NCBI RefSeq assembly: GCF_022539665.2
Contig: NC_081331.1
Coordinates: forward strand, 7,409,534-7,473,533
DNA: 64,000 bases
From: Daphnia carinata
Lineage: Eukaryota > Arthropoda > Branchiopoda > Diplostraca > Daphniidae
Reading direction: 5' to 3'
This document shows positions 27,101-38,401 of this stretch, in pieces. The notes under the pieces were generated by a model. That model was not told where the DNA came from, did not search any database, and saw nothing but the letters and a program-made list of their open reading frames with translations. A program made the position numbers and the translations under genes. Positions within the stretch are counted from its first letter, which is position 1. Each line of letters starts with the position of its first letter.

Positions 27101-28911
27101 AGCTGTACACTATACGGCCTATCACTCAATAGCTACAGCGAAACGCACACCTTTTCAGCGTTTTCCAAGAATGGTGTGGGGGGTGAAGGGGAAATGAAAG
27201 AGGCAATTTTTTTTTACAATGCATACTCTCATGGGCTAGGGAAGATGGAAACTACAATCATAAAACGAATGTGGTAGATAGCAATGCCAAAATGCCCGAC
27301 CCAAACGTGCACAAAGAGCATTTCTAAATACGGCTATCTAACGACTACGGTCTTGGACCAGGAAAGCGGACATGATGGATTAAGACGGAGGGCTCTCAGC
27401 ATTGAGCGTGAAAGAAGGATGTTAATTAGGGATATTTCCTTTTGTCTGTAGATACAGCGGAAACGGGAATCTGATTTCGTTGCGACAGGAAGACTGTCTG
27501 TTTTGCCAAACCCAGGATTTTTTTATGGAGTAGATTCTACAAATGAGCCAAGTCTTTGAGTAGCACGAAGAAGCATTTTTTTTCTCATTTTCATACAGCA
27601 AACTTGGTGATCAATTAAAGAAGAATGGATATATTTCTGTAAAAAAATCAAATGGGGAAAATATTGAGCATGTAGGGGAAACTAGGAATGACTTTTGAAT
27701 TTTTCCATGGCCTCCATAAGGAATCGTATTCCTACAACTGAAAAAGTCATTTCGTTGCACACGTCCACCAGAATTTTCTCCCAAAATGGGAAACCGAGAA
27801 AAAGAGTATGACAGGCGAGGGGGAAGGTGTTGGAATGCCTGTATACCCATCACTTTAGACATGGGGGGAGAAATAAGATGAGGGGGTAAAACTTATAAGC
27901 GTCCGACACCTTATGTTGAGGGACTATACATCTAAAAGGTCTATAGAAATGTATAGCGGTAGGATGGGCTCAACCCAGTTCTACTTCTTCCCTCTTGAGG
28001 GGGACAAAACCCCAAAAGCTCTCTTTTGTACTTTAGTATGAGCGTTCCAAACAAGAGGATGGGAAAAGAAAGAAAAACCTTAAGAAAGCACCAAGTTCTC
28101 TAAAAAGACGACGAGGCCACCACGAAAAAGACTCCCCTTCTTCTTTAAAACCCTGGAAAGGTGCTGGCTCTTGGACGTGGGCACCACGGGGGAGCACCTT
28201 TAAACCCTCACAAAACTTTCTTGCTATAGCTTTTTCTTTCTCTACATTTGCTTCAAAGGTAAAATAAAATAAAAATACATTCACCTTCTCACTATTATCT
28301 ATCTATAGCAGAGACATCTGTAATGAATGCTTCGTCGAATATACAGAAACCTCGAGATATCTCGGTTCCCCCTTAGCAATACCCTCACTGGCTTAAATTT
28401 TATGAATTCACAGGATGAATAACACCATTTTTAAAATTGAACTGGTGACTGTTTGCTTTTCAGTCACAGGTCTATAGGGTTGTGGAATACTTACAAACGT
28501 TGCAGATTCTTGAGATGACTAAACTGGTAAGAGCTGAATGTATTAATGAGGTTTTCTTGTAGTTCCCTAACAAAGAAAACAAATGATTATCATAAAAAGC
28601 AGTATAGGGACAGGCAATGGTGAACCAAATTAAGACCTCATTCCATAAGCTAGTCCACTTATGACTTTGCTTTTTAATAAATTGGGATGGTTAAAATGCA
28701 CTTACAAGACTTCAGTCCATAGAGGTAAATCTTTGGGCACTTGGGTAAGCCCCTGTTTGCTACAATCAACCAGGGTGCCAAGGCATGAACAAGTGACTGG
28801 GCAGGCACTGGATTGAGACGAGAGTGTGGCAAACAATGGAAGACACAATAACATGAAACACCAAACACTAAAATTTCCACAACCAAATCGAATCTTTGGC
28901 CAAAAGGCCAT
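21146..28911 (-). CDS. LRIG: LRIG-type leucine-rich repeat and Ig-domain transmembrane receptor
   Basis: A single-pass surface protein of the LRIG family (vertebrate LRIG1-3, insect lambik), known to modulate receptor tyrosine kinase and BMP signalling. Thirteen coding exons (5' to 3': 28706-28911, 28495-28566, 26517-26588, 25841-25912, 25619-25756, 24712-24855, 24454-24597, 24212-24355, 23449-23592, 22990-23381, 22610-22927, 22266-22547, 21146-22200) give 3183 nt, 1060 aa. Order: signal peptide ([15 protein letters not shown]), LRRNT with CPVTCSC, about 15 LRRs, LRRCT ([14 protein letters not shown]...FTC), three C2-type Ig domains with C...W...YxC cores, and a membrane segment near residues 814-836 ([20 protein letters not shown], almost identical to vertebrate LRIG). 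A roughly 224-residue Ser-rich tail follows, with [20 protein letters not shown]. The chosen start gives a proper signal peptide; an in-frame upstream extension to about 29046 does not. Intron 2 (about 1.9 kb) is the largest. The paralogue cannot be fixed from sequence alone. Confidence 0.94.
26589..28494 (-). other. large intron 2 of the LRIG gene
   Basis: A 1.9-kb intron between the first two 72-nt LRR exons. It holds only low-complexity open frames and no recognisable nested gene or transposase. Large 5' introns often carry regulatory elements, but none can be named here. Confidence 0.6.
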
Positions 28912-31900
28912 TTTCCCGACTTGTATTGTTGTGCTCCTCCTTCGGGAAAGCAGTGGTTTTTGTTTGAACATCGAAAGATGACGAGAAAGAAAGTGTGAAT
29001 AAGGGACGCACGTTGGTAGCACAAATAATCCTCGAGCGTTACACAAAACACTGAAAATCCATCGCCTAAGTAAACATGGAACTGTTTAACGCAGAATGCT
29101 ATTCCAGTTGGTATGTGTATGTTTCACAGACGAAATATCAATGTAAACTGTTGAGCTTTCTTTCTGACGTATAACACTATAGACTACGAGCGTCCATATT
29201 GGTCACAACTCCCTACGAAAATGAAGGCCGTAAATGTCTCATATTTTATTTTGTTACTGCTGCGCAACTGCCATCTGGCGACAAAAAACTAGTTCCTTAT
29301 TTTGCCGCTAAAATGAAACATTGCTGGCAGGGCTATCCTACTAGTAGTCTTTTTACGCTAAAAAGAGGATTTATCCCCAAATTAATTATACACAGATTTT
29401 TTTGAAATTAAAAGTACATTTTATAATAATTATACGAAACCCTTCGTCGAAAAAATGATTACATCGCATTTTGAATTGCAACCAAACACTTCAACGGCGC
29501 AAATGAGCACCTTTTTTAAATTTTAGAATTAAAAAATAAAAGCAGATACAGAAGTTGTTGAAGCTTATGTGTACTAAATTTGTTTTATTTAGCGTTTAAA
29601 TTAATATACGAAAAGAATTCAATTACGTATATGGGAAATCTGTGTGCCAGCAACAACAATTTTGAAGCCAAGTTTAGCACGGCTCTAATGGCGAACACCC
29701 TAAATTAAAAATAATTCCGGGAAAATCTATAACTCTGTTTCTTAATATAGATTGGCTTTAGGTTTGGGACAAATGCATTTCTGAAAATTGGTATTTTATA
29801 CTTTTGGGTATTTCCCCTTGAAGCTTTCAGTTTTGCGACTGAGGGTCCGCAAGCCATAGATGTAAGTGATTCACAACGACGTTCATCAAACGAAATTAAT
29901 GTAGGACTGTGCGAAATTTTTACATAAGCGTATCGCATGTGGTGTTTTTGTTTTCTTTGGGAAATGGAGAAAAAACCATGAATCGCCAAAATTGTGGTGA
30001 GGGAGACAACTGCCTTCTACTGGAAATGATAGACAAGAATTATGCCATTCACTTTGGATGGCTATAGCTGGTCATGGAAACCCTCTGTATAAATCATTGA
30101 GACCCAGCCGAGATGACCTAGCCAGGTGTCCCTGCTATTGAACTAATTCATTAACGCGGGCCGATACATACGAAAAATGGAGAAAAGGCAGGAGAAAAAA
30201 AAAATAAAAGGTTAAACATAAAAGGACAAAGAAAGTTTCAAGTGAAGGATAAAAGATGGAGTCCTAAAAAACTTACCTTGCATGCGTAGACATTTTTGCC
30301 CACCTGCGCCCAGGTACACATGAAACTAGACTATCTACCGAATGAAGGCAGGAAATTTACTAGTGGTATTCAAGTTGTTGCATTCAGAATAAAAAAAAAG
30401 TCCTGCTGAGTCGTTGTATTTCAATCGTTTTCATTGCGCTCAACCCCTCTTTAAAAAAAAAGAAAAGACAGGAATATTGAATATTAGATTCAAACGGTTT
30501 CTTTTTTTCGTTACAAGACGAAAATAAAAATAAATGCACAAGACTGGATGCACTAAATCTGTTTTCACGTTTAGCCAATGATATAAAGGAAATGTCGTGA
30601 GCTCGAAACTGTTAACGATTCTAAACAAGTACGTAATAATGCACGTACATATCTGTCTTGACACCAGAAACAATATGGATCTGGTTTCAGTTGCATTTAA
30701 AATCAATTGCTCATTGTCACCTGTGCATCGTGGTTGGCTTCATGTATCCCACTGTCCTTTTATTCTTTTTTCTTTAAAAAAAAATTAAATCAAAGCAGAG
30801 AAGAGCCCTTTACCTCACCGAAACAGGTGTGAATGTATTCACACCCGTTGACCATTCTTTTCGATGAAGTATGCCTTTCTCAACTTTTTATTTTTTTCGT
30901 TTTGTCCAGTCGAAATTTTCTTTCAAACGAAGGTCCCGATAGCGAAGAAAAAAAAATATTTCGAGTCCTCTTTTTTGTGATTCCCTTATGGCCTCGCCCT
31001 CCTGTGGATTGCTGGATATGCCTCATTTGCACCTGTGCGCCCAGTGGAGCCTAACCTCCAGATACTGAGATAGCGGAAGGTCACCTTTAGGTTTAATTTT
31101 AGTACTTTTTGAAATGATGTGCCACTGACTTTTTAATATGCTTTTTTGCTACAAATCGTTTCTGCATTTGAATAGCCCGTAGTCTAGTAAAAGTTTGGCG
31201 GTTTGGTTGATTTAACAAATTTTAATTTTTTTGCAGATGGAGAAGATGGAAGTTTTGAAAGAGTAAATAACTATTCAGAAACTTGCATTTTCTGCAGGTG
31301 CAAATGCTAGATACCCCTTTTATTTGGAGCTGTCTCTAAATTTTTTTACCACTCTATCCCCCTCCCCTTCTTTTTCTAATTGTGTTAATTATGTCAGCAG
31401 ACAGCTTCTGGCTTCTGCGTTTTAAAAAAAGTTTGCAGAAAACCAATTAATCCCTTTCAGTTTTTAGTTTTCGCAAAATGGTGCTTTATATGAAACAAAA
31501 ATGGCCTTTGTTCTTCGATAGCAAGAAATGAACTGCTTATAGTTTTCCAATAACAGTGAAAAACTGTCCATTTAAGGTTACATTACCGCCCGGCTGTTTC
31601 CAATTGTTTTTCACATTTATTCACAGCAAATGTAAATGGGACTTAGCAGTGACTTTCAACTTCCATATATTTCGTCATTGATTCTAATGGACACAAAGGT
31701 AAGCATGGGTCTTTTTGTTCTACTATTTAGGTGATTTTTCATAACAATGTAAATTATCCACATCGGGTCTGCTACTGTGCATCACAAAGCTGATAGATTT
31801 CACCATACTACTAAAGTATCGCTCGTTAAGTCGTATCCTATAACGCCTCTGCACCTGAGTTCAACGCAATTCATATCGCATCACACTTTCAGGTCGCCAA

Positions 31901-33380
31901 ATTGCTCATGCATACAAAACCAGCTCGTCTGATATTTTTTCCAACGCACATCTTTACTATACTTTCCCGTAAACCGCCATTTTTTTCACACCACTCTGTG
32001 CCGCAAAGCCGTCAACCCCCCCTTAAGCTTTCCAGATTCATCCCCACCAACAAAACCTAAAGCTATCTAAAAAAAAAAAAGAAAAAGAAAAACGACCAGC
32101 CTATCACCATTTCAGCCAACCCCTGAGCCGATTGAACCACAATGCCCCAAGTGATTCATCGGTCGAAACCCTTCAGAGAGTCAAAAGCTGGAAATACTAT
32201 GACTAATTTCAAGCTAAATTGTAGGAAAAACTGGAAATATCCAAATAAAAAAAAACACGTCGTATTTGTTAAATAATAATAATGGAAAAAATAAAGCAAA
32301 TAATTATTCCTAATATTATTTTAGGGAAAACTGTTACCACAGAAATTATTATTTCGGCCGTCTTACGTGAAGTACTTGTTAACTGCTGTTTGGGGGTTTT
32401 GTAAGACAAAAAGTAGCGTCCAATAGAGGACAGTGATGTAGTCTACACAAGAAAGAATAACTCACAGTTACTAGTTTTGCTTTCCGGATTCGTTCATGCA
32501 GTACACCTTTTAGCCAAACACAGCCTGCGCAAAAGGCAAAAGTATTTAAGCAAATTTGTTGTATGATTGAAATAAGATGTGTAGGGTGGTAGAAAATTGT
32601 CTGGGAAACCTTTTTTTACATTTAGAAACATATAATTTTACGAGCTTAAATTTTAGTCTATATTACAGGTGATCGATATACATGGGCTTCTAAAGTTAAT
32701 TGGCGTATTTATTGGCATGTTTGGGAAACGGATAAGCAACATTATCACCCGAAAAATTCTAAGAGTGGTTCTAAAATTCACAAATCTCCTACATTAACCA
32801 ACTGATGTATAGTTAAAACTTTCTATTTTAGGTAATACACCTTGAAATAGACAAATGTTTTCAGAAAAAGGTAGCTTTATATTAGATTTAGATAGTGCTA
32901 CAAACTGAAATAAACATTGCTATATACATGTTTTAAACAGAAGGTAGCTTTTATTTACTATATGTGTGAAAACGGCCTATTTTAACTAATAGTGCATGGA
33001 ATAGACAAATGTTACTAAATATAAGTTTTTTTTCTAAATCTGGAATTGCATATTATTTAAAATCTGCATTCATTTTTTTACAGTGTATGTTTTCTCTACA
33101 TAGACGACCTCTTTGAATCCCCCACACGACGTCCGACAAGTTCTAGGCTGCATTCCGTTATCCCTGTGCTAATGTTACAATACAAACGTCAATTTTAATC
33201 GAACAAAAGAATTAAAGGAGCGAGGGAATGAGTAGGCTTACCTCTCATCAAGAGCTTTTCATTGCAGCTAGATTTATAGATATGAACTAATAGTTTTTTT
33301 AATAATAATTAAATACGTTTTGTAACAGTGAACTGAACTTTATCAAGAGCTATCCTAAGTCTTTGTCTGGTAGCCTGAAA
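28912..33380. other. intergenic region upstream of LRIG
   Basis: About 4.4 kb expected to contain the LRIG promoter and 5' UTR. I see no conserved coding sequence. A short near-perfect palindrome lies at 30827-30845. The rest is AT-rich with short A- and T-runs. Confidence 0.5.
30827..30845. repeat. 9-bp inverted repeat, 1-2 nt loop
   Basis: GGTGTGAAT and ATTCACACC flank a GT spacer, giving a compact palindrome in the LRIG upstream region. It could be a dimeric transcription-factor site or chance. Confidence 0.5.
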
Positions 33381-33761
33381 ATGTCTGAACGAGATCAAGT
33401 TGGCTTTTTCATGAGGAAATCGGCAGAAATCACGTAAGCTATCAGCGCACCCATAACATACAAAATACCATATCATACTGGCGCGACGGTTGAGACCACG
33501 TTGTAGTTATGTCCGCAGCCACAACCATACCAGTAGTCCAACCATCCCTACACAGATGTCCTGGTTTCATGTACCGTGTTCAACCATGATAAAACACTCA
33601 TAGCCTACCAGAGCCTATACTGCCAGAAAAACGAATGAGTGCAAGTTTTCCCACGAGACAGTTATCTTTGCCATCAGCATTTCAGCAGACGACAGACTGT
33701 TGTTTTCCGCGAGTGGGACATTGATTGTTCGAAGGAGGTTTTACGCTACGAATTGCCGTAG
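33381..33761 (+). CDS. possible 42-residue spliced small ORF upstream of RPC7
   Basis: ATG at 33381 opens MSERDQVGFFMRKSAEI and runs into a strong donor (AC|GTAAGC) at 33433. A good acceptor (CATTTCAG) lies at 33685, and joining keeps the frame through VVFREWDIDCSKEVLRYELP to TAG (33759-33761), exons 53 + 76 nt. No family is recognised. It lies about 150 bp before the RPC7 start on the same strand, so it could be a separate small gene, the first cistron of a shared transcript, a uORF, or a chance ORF within 5' UTR exons. A further donor-like site near 33797 and an acceptor near 33867 would link it to the RPC7 exon. Confidence 0.3.
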
Positions 33762-33909
33762 AGGATTTAGAAGTAACAACTGTTTAAAACCAAATCAAGG
33801 TTTGTGTTTGGGAAATAAAGCTATGTATTTTAAGTGATTGACACAACTATTAGTTAAATAATTTTAGACCTTCTGTACATAAAAAATAAACAAAAACCAA
33901 GTACGTTCC

Positions 33910-34806
33910 ATGGCTGGAAGAGGAAGAGGCCGTGGGCAAAACGTGTCTTTTAACATCGAACAATTAGGATTCGGTAGAGGCGAAGCAGTGCCTATATCTG
34001 TCACCCAGCCCCCTCCACTTTTTCCCACTTTAGGTATAAGAGCCTCCTTTTTTTCTCAAAACCCATATTAATTTACCATAGAAAAACCAATATTTAAACA
34101 CAATTATTGCCACTGCATGTAAACTGTTCATTTATGACCCAGAAAACAGGCCTCTTCCACTAATTAAAGATGTTGAGTATGAATACATACTTGTAACTCA
34201 AAAAGATTTGAACACAAGAATGAGAAATTCATCATTCCACTTGAATACAGCAATAGAGATCAAAGAAATTCAGCAATACTCTGACAAGTAACAAATAGGA
34301 AAAATGTGAAAAGCTGTTGAGGAACTAATTATGTAACTCTTAATGGCAGAATCCACAACCCATCTTATGAAAAGGAATTACCTGTTCTCTGGAATCGGAT
34401 GCCAACTGAGCTGAAGAAAGTTATTGCAAAGAGATTAACTTTAACAAAATTGAAAACTGTAAAAAGTGGTAAAAAGAAAAAAATTGAAGACCCTGATAAA
34501 ATATTTGCCAAACTGGAGAAAAAAGAAATAGTTGAAAGTGAAGGTGAAGGTATGTGTGGTTTGACAACCAACCTTTATTTAAAAATTGGTAATTTGCAGT
34601 TGTTCATTCGTTATGCTTTAGATGGAAAGGAAGATGATGAAAAGGATAATACTGATGATGAGAAAGTGGAAATGGAAGATGAAATTGAGGATGATATAGA
34701 TGAAGAAATGGATGAAGGAACAGATTATGCTAGAGATTATTTTGACAATGGAGAAGGATATCTGGATGAAGATGACAATCTTGATGAAGGAGAAGCACAG
34801 TTTTAG
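33910..34806 (+). CDS. POLR3G: RNA polymerase III subunit RPC7 (POLR3G/POLR3GL family)
   Basis: A subunit of the Pol III RPC3-RPC6-RPC7 subcomplex that acts in initiation at tRNA and 5S genes. Four exons (33910-34033, 34143-34287, 34350-34549, 34622-34806) give 217 aa, close to the human 223. The N-terminus MAGRGRGRG...FNIEQLGFGRGE and PPPLFPTLENRPLPLI match the family's diagnostic start. The middle holds QYSDK...LPVLWNRMPTELKKVI. The last 60 residues are almost purely acidic and end in DYARDYFDNGEGYLDEDDN-type sequence, as in the human protein. The 72-nt intron 3 has no stop and is a multiple of three, so retention would insert 24 residues; family comparison favours its removal. The stop lies 16 nt from the CENP-X stop on the other strand. 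Vertebrate G and GL paralogues cannot be told apart here. Confidence 0.88.
34574..34579 (-). terminator. candidate poly(A) signal of CENP-X
   Basis: AATAAA on the minus strand, about 245 nt past the CENP-X stop, inside intron 3 of the opposite RPC7 gene. If used, the CENP-X 3' UTR would be antisense to the whole last exon of RPC7. Confidence 0.35.
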
Positions 34807-34822
34807 GATTTCAAGTGATTTT

Positions 34823-35213
34823 TCATGCAAAATCAAGCAACTGGAATAAATTATTGTTTTGTTAATTTTATTGTTGGTCTTCATTCTTACTATAAATGTT
34901 CTTACTAGCTGAGGGATTATTTTTTCAATGTGGTCTAAGTTGACATCTTTTACTCCTTCATTATGAGCTTGGTTTATGGTACGCCACAGAATTTCATCAA
35001 CAAATCTTAGTGCAATTTCGTTCACAGCAGTTACCACTTCACTCCCAATTCTTATCTTTTGATCTGCAGTGTTCATTTTAATGATTTCATGAATCAAACC
35101 CTATCGAAAACAGTTCAGAAAAATTGAACGAAGTATTCAACGAAGAAAGAAAATACCTCTTTAAACTTAGTTGACGATTTCTTTCTTTCAAACACTTGCA
35201 AGTAAGTGTCCAT
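34823..35213 (-). CDS. CENPX: centromere protein X / MHF2 histone-fold protein
   Basis: A small histone-fold protein that pairs with CENP-S (MHF1); the complex works at the kinetochore and with FANCM in Fanconi repair. Three exons (35157-35213, 34906-35100, 34823-34840) give 89 aa against 81 in human. Exon 1 reads MDTYLQVFERKKSSTKFKE. Exon 2 carries the fold, with IGSEVVTAVNEIALRFVDEI and VKDVNLDHIEKIIPQL, matching the human VDVDQLEKVLPQL. Exon 3 is an 18-nt micro-exon encoding LLDFA and stop, restoring the family's C-terminal LLLDF. The donor is CTA|GTAAGA and the acceptor TTATTCCAG. Without this splice the frame runs 75 codons further as Ile/Phe-rich nonsense antisense to RPC7, so I reject that version. 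It is convergent with RPC7. Confidence 0.88.
34845..34850 (+). terminator. poly(A) signal of RPC7
   Basis: AATAAA lies 39 nt after the RPC7 stop codon. It sits antisense to the start of CENP-X intron 2, so the RPC7 3' end overlaps the CENP-X gene. Confidence 0.55.
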
Positions 35214-36309
35214 GTTACTCTTATTTAAAGTTTAAGAGTCAGAGTAAAATGCGGAGGCGGACCGCGGACTGGATAACCTGCGGACTGGCCCCCAACTAAC
35301 ACTTCTTTTTAATGCAATGTATTTTAATTATGAAAGGAATCAAATAGTTTACGACAGTAAGTCAAATAAGAAAAACGGCGGTTATTATAACAAAAAGAAA
35401 TTGCTGACTAGATAACAACTTCGTTAAAAAGGCAGTATACTACCATCTCTCACTTTTGTCAAGAATGTTTTAATTAGCATACAAAGATTCTTCATAACGA
35501 ATCAAATTTATTCACACCTAGCTTATGGTAGTGATAACGAGGTCTTGAACAAACTTGAAAAATAAGGCTATCATTACGTTTTTAATGGTAAAAGAAAGAG
35601 GGATTAACAAATACGGTTATGTAAATTGGTCTTTCGCTTTTACTCTCAGATACAAAATTACAGCAAATTGTCGACATTTTCAAAATAGAAATACAATTTT
35701 CAAGTACTGAAAAATTAAAAGTCACTTTGCAGTGCACAAAAAATTTGTTTTTGTTTTCAGTTTTTTGAATTAATCAATACGTTCTCTACTCGATACAGTC
35801 AGCAGTTAAGCATCTCAAAAGAATCAGCAGCGTCTTCTTTAGACAAGACTCATTTGTTTACTTATTTTTACGATCGAGTTTAAAAACTAAATAAACCGAA
35901 TAACCAGATAAACTTAAACTAGATATTTGGGAAACTAAATACGCAACTATAGTTGAAATATACCATCACGGCTTGTGCAATGCTTTTGCATGAAAAACAA
36001 AAGCGCCCAGCAAACAAAACGCCGTAACATACTTGCGCGACAGCCAATAACAGGTTGAAACTCAAGCAATATTAATGTTTCTAATTTCTTTAAATATAAT
36101 TTGGTTCGATCTGCCTTATTCAGTTAAATTTGATACAAAAAATAGTTACACATTATTGCTTACAGAAGAAAATGGAGTAATAGTTCTCATGTCGTGACCG
36201 GTTTTAAGAGTCTTAACCTTGATTTCTTAACATTAACCATATAAATAGGCAATTACTCGGTCTTGACACAGTTTGTATTATCTAATACATTTTAGATTTC
36301 GCACAAAAA
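35214..36309. other. intergenic spacer between CENP-X and BRIX1
   Basis: About 1.1 kb, AT-rich. It should hold the CENP-X promoter and the BRIX1 3' UTR. I see no coding sequence. Confidence 0.6.
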
Positions 36310-37796
36310 CTACTCATCATCCGAGTCGGCGAGTATTTCCTGGAACATATCTCGGCCACCTTTTTTTCCAGTTCCTATATTCTTGTTCTTTTTTTTCTTC
36401 TCTTTCTTCTTTTTCTTCCCATCATCGATTCTTTGGTTCATTACCTCGTTTGCTATTTGTGTGGGATTTTTGTCCTCAAAAACTTCTTCGTCAAGCGCGT
36501 CTATATCACACAAGTCTCCTGTAGGTTGTCTGGCTGCCAGTGACAACTTCTGTTCGATTTTTTGGCGGTACTTTAACCCTGTTTGTAAGTTCAACATTCG
36601 GCGGTACTGAAATAAAAAGAATACCAAAACGGTTTAATTATATGAAAATCCACGATGGGAAAAATTATTATTAAAACATATTACAGCATTCGGCGTTACG
36701 TAATTTGGATTTTCCCAAATAGTTTCTCCACCAAAACTTCCATCAAAAACTTTTATGGGGTTCAAAACAAATCGCGGACCTACATACAATCTAGAATGTA
36801 TTTTAGAATCTATATGTATAAAAAAATATGAAGACCTATTTCTGCAAGCTGTCCATCCTCTTCAAGGATTTGAAAGTTGCGGAACCAAATGCGGTTTTCA
36901 ATAATAGTGAAGGTAAACACATGGTCAAAGAAAGGTTGACTTTTAGGATGATTTTTAGGGGTAGAAAAGATCTACAAATAAAATGGAAAATGAGAAAACG
37001 CTACACAGTTTTCAATACAATTTAAAAATATTGCCTGTGTCATTAGCTCTTTTAATAAAGACCAGTATGGTTGTGTGTCAAAACTGGAATCAAATGACAA
37101 CAATGGTCTTGTGCCCTTTAGGCAATTTCCTGTCATCTTGAGTTCTTTCATTGTGTGCACTAGAATGAACAATGTTATTGCAGCCCAAAATTATTTTTTA
37201 TACGGCAATAATTCATTTACCATTTTCTATGTAAAATTTAGCACTTGGGCCTTTGGGAACATTCGCAAGCCATAGAAATAAATCCTGTTTCTTTCTTCCT
37301 TCAAAAAATATGCACTTATTGCAATTCTTCATTTCACAGATCTAGAAATAATTTAAATGAGATTTTTTGAATGAATTTAATGACGTATAAAGGGCAGACT
37401 TACTTCATTGATCACAAATAAGGGATCCTTCCTTTCAAATTTGCTTTCTGTTTTCGAGTGTGGCATCATATCCCGTAGATCCACCATTAAATGTCGATCT
37501 CTCTGTGTTATTCCACGTGCAGCAAAGACAAGGACTCGTTGCTTATTTATCCATTTAGCCTATATAAAACACAGGTGATTAGAATGTGAAAGGAGCTTCC
37601 ATTTATGAGGAAGATTTGTTTGAACTACTTAATGTGAAGAGCGAGTGAAAATTGTTGCAAGTCAACATTAGTTGTTAAAAATTATTACCTTTTTCGTCAA
37701 GGGCTCGTCCGAAGTTCGTACCAATGGTAAAATGTTTTCTTCTTGTTTTGGCTTCTCAGCTTCGAGAGAAATCGTAGTTCTCTTTCTTTTAACCAT
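36310..37796 (-). CDS. BRIX1: ribosome biogenesis protein BRX1/BRIX1
   Basis: A nucleolar assembly factor of the 60S pre-ribosome, founder of the Brix domain family. Seven exons (37689-37796, 37404-37559, 37221-37341, 37035-37159, 36836-36971, 36685-36779, 36310-36606) give 1038 nt, 345 aa (human 353). The Brix domain is clear: RVLVFAARGITQRDRHLM, DLRDMMPHSK, FVINEICEMKNCNKCIFFE, LKMTGNCLKGTRPLLSFD, PKSQPFFDHVFTFTI, NRIWFRNFQI and EIGPRFVLNPIKVFDGSFGG. The tail differs from human and ends in a Lys-rich stretch and DMFQEILADSDDE. Exon 4 ends CAG|GCAATA, so the next intron appears to be GC-AG; no nearby GT keeps the frame and the conserved LLKEL..QIFSTP junction. The donor of exon 5 (ATAG|GTCTTC) is also weak. 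Confidence 0.94.
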
Positions 37797-38401
37797 TTTT
37801 TAAATTCCCGAGCGTCAAGTACACGTATAAATTTAGTGACAGACAGAAAAGATGTGCGGACCACGTGTAAAGTCAGACGACAGTCGCCCTCTCTATATTT
37901 TATTAAGGTGCGTTCGTTGAAAACTTAGCATCGGCGCTACCGTATGCCAGAGCCAGAGTCATAGAAACCTTTTGGTTTCTTGGGTTTTTTTTTCTTTTGG
38001 TTTCTTTTGGTTTCTTTTTAGGTTTCTTTTGGTTTCTTTTGGTTTCTATGACTCTGCCAGAGCTGGTGGAATTTTAGGGTTCGACCCCGAACCCTAAACC
38101 CCCAAAAACCACATTGGTCTACCCAAAAAATGGCCGATCGGTAGCGACCCGAGAAGGTACTTTTCAAGCGGTTCGGTGCGATGAATCCGGAGTAATCGGG
38201 TACGATCCGCCGTCATGTTGAAAAATAGCGGCTGTAATGGTGCGAAAATTAAATAACAACTTTACAAGTAATTCTTTCTTCAAAAAAATCAAAAGGAAGG
38301 GAAAGCTATATGACAGCGAAAAACACCGTACGAATTCATCGGGACAGCAAAGGCCAATTTCAGCCCGAAAGAGTAGAGTATAAGATAAGAGTATTTCAGA
38401 T
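37797..38401. other. BRIX1 upstream region
   Basis: It holds the BRIX1 5' flank and the minisatellite/inverted-repeat block, then a CCCTAAACCC-type stretch near 38090. Around 38290-38370 one frame reads protein-like text (GKLYDSEKHRTNSSGQQRP), but no start or intron chain could be built. Confidence 0.4.
37954..38056. repeat. TTTTGGTTTC minisatellite bounded by a 16-bp inverted repeat
   Basis: Six GGTTTC cores, mostly as TTTTGGTTTC decamers, are enclosed by CAGAGTCATAGAAACC (37954-37969) and its exact complement GGTTTCTATGACTCTG (38041-38056). The arms contain the repeat's own ends, so the block could form a large hairpin. It sits about 160 bp upstream of the BRIX1 start codon. Confidence 0.85.

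Noticed and set aside
28912-29046. Upstream N-terminal extension of LRIG exon 1
   Set aside because: Would bury the signal peptide 45 residues inside the protein; the internal Met (28911) gives a standard secretory start.
34618-34822. Unspliced C-terminal extension of CENP-X
   Set aside because: Ile/Phe-rich antisense of the RPC7 acidic tail; splicing to the 18-nt exon restores the family terminus.
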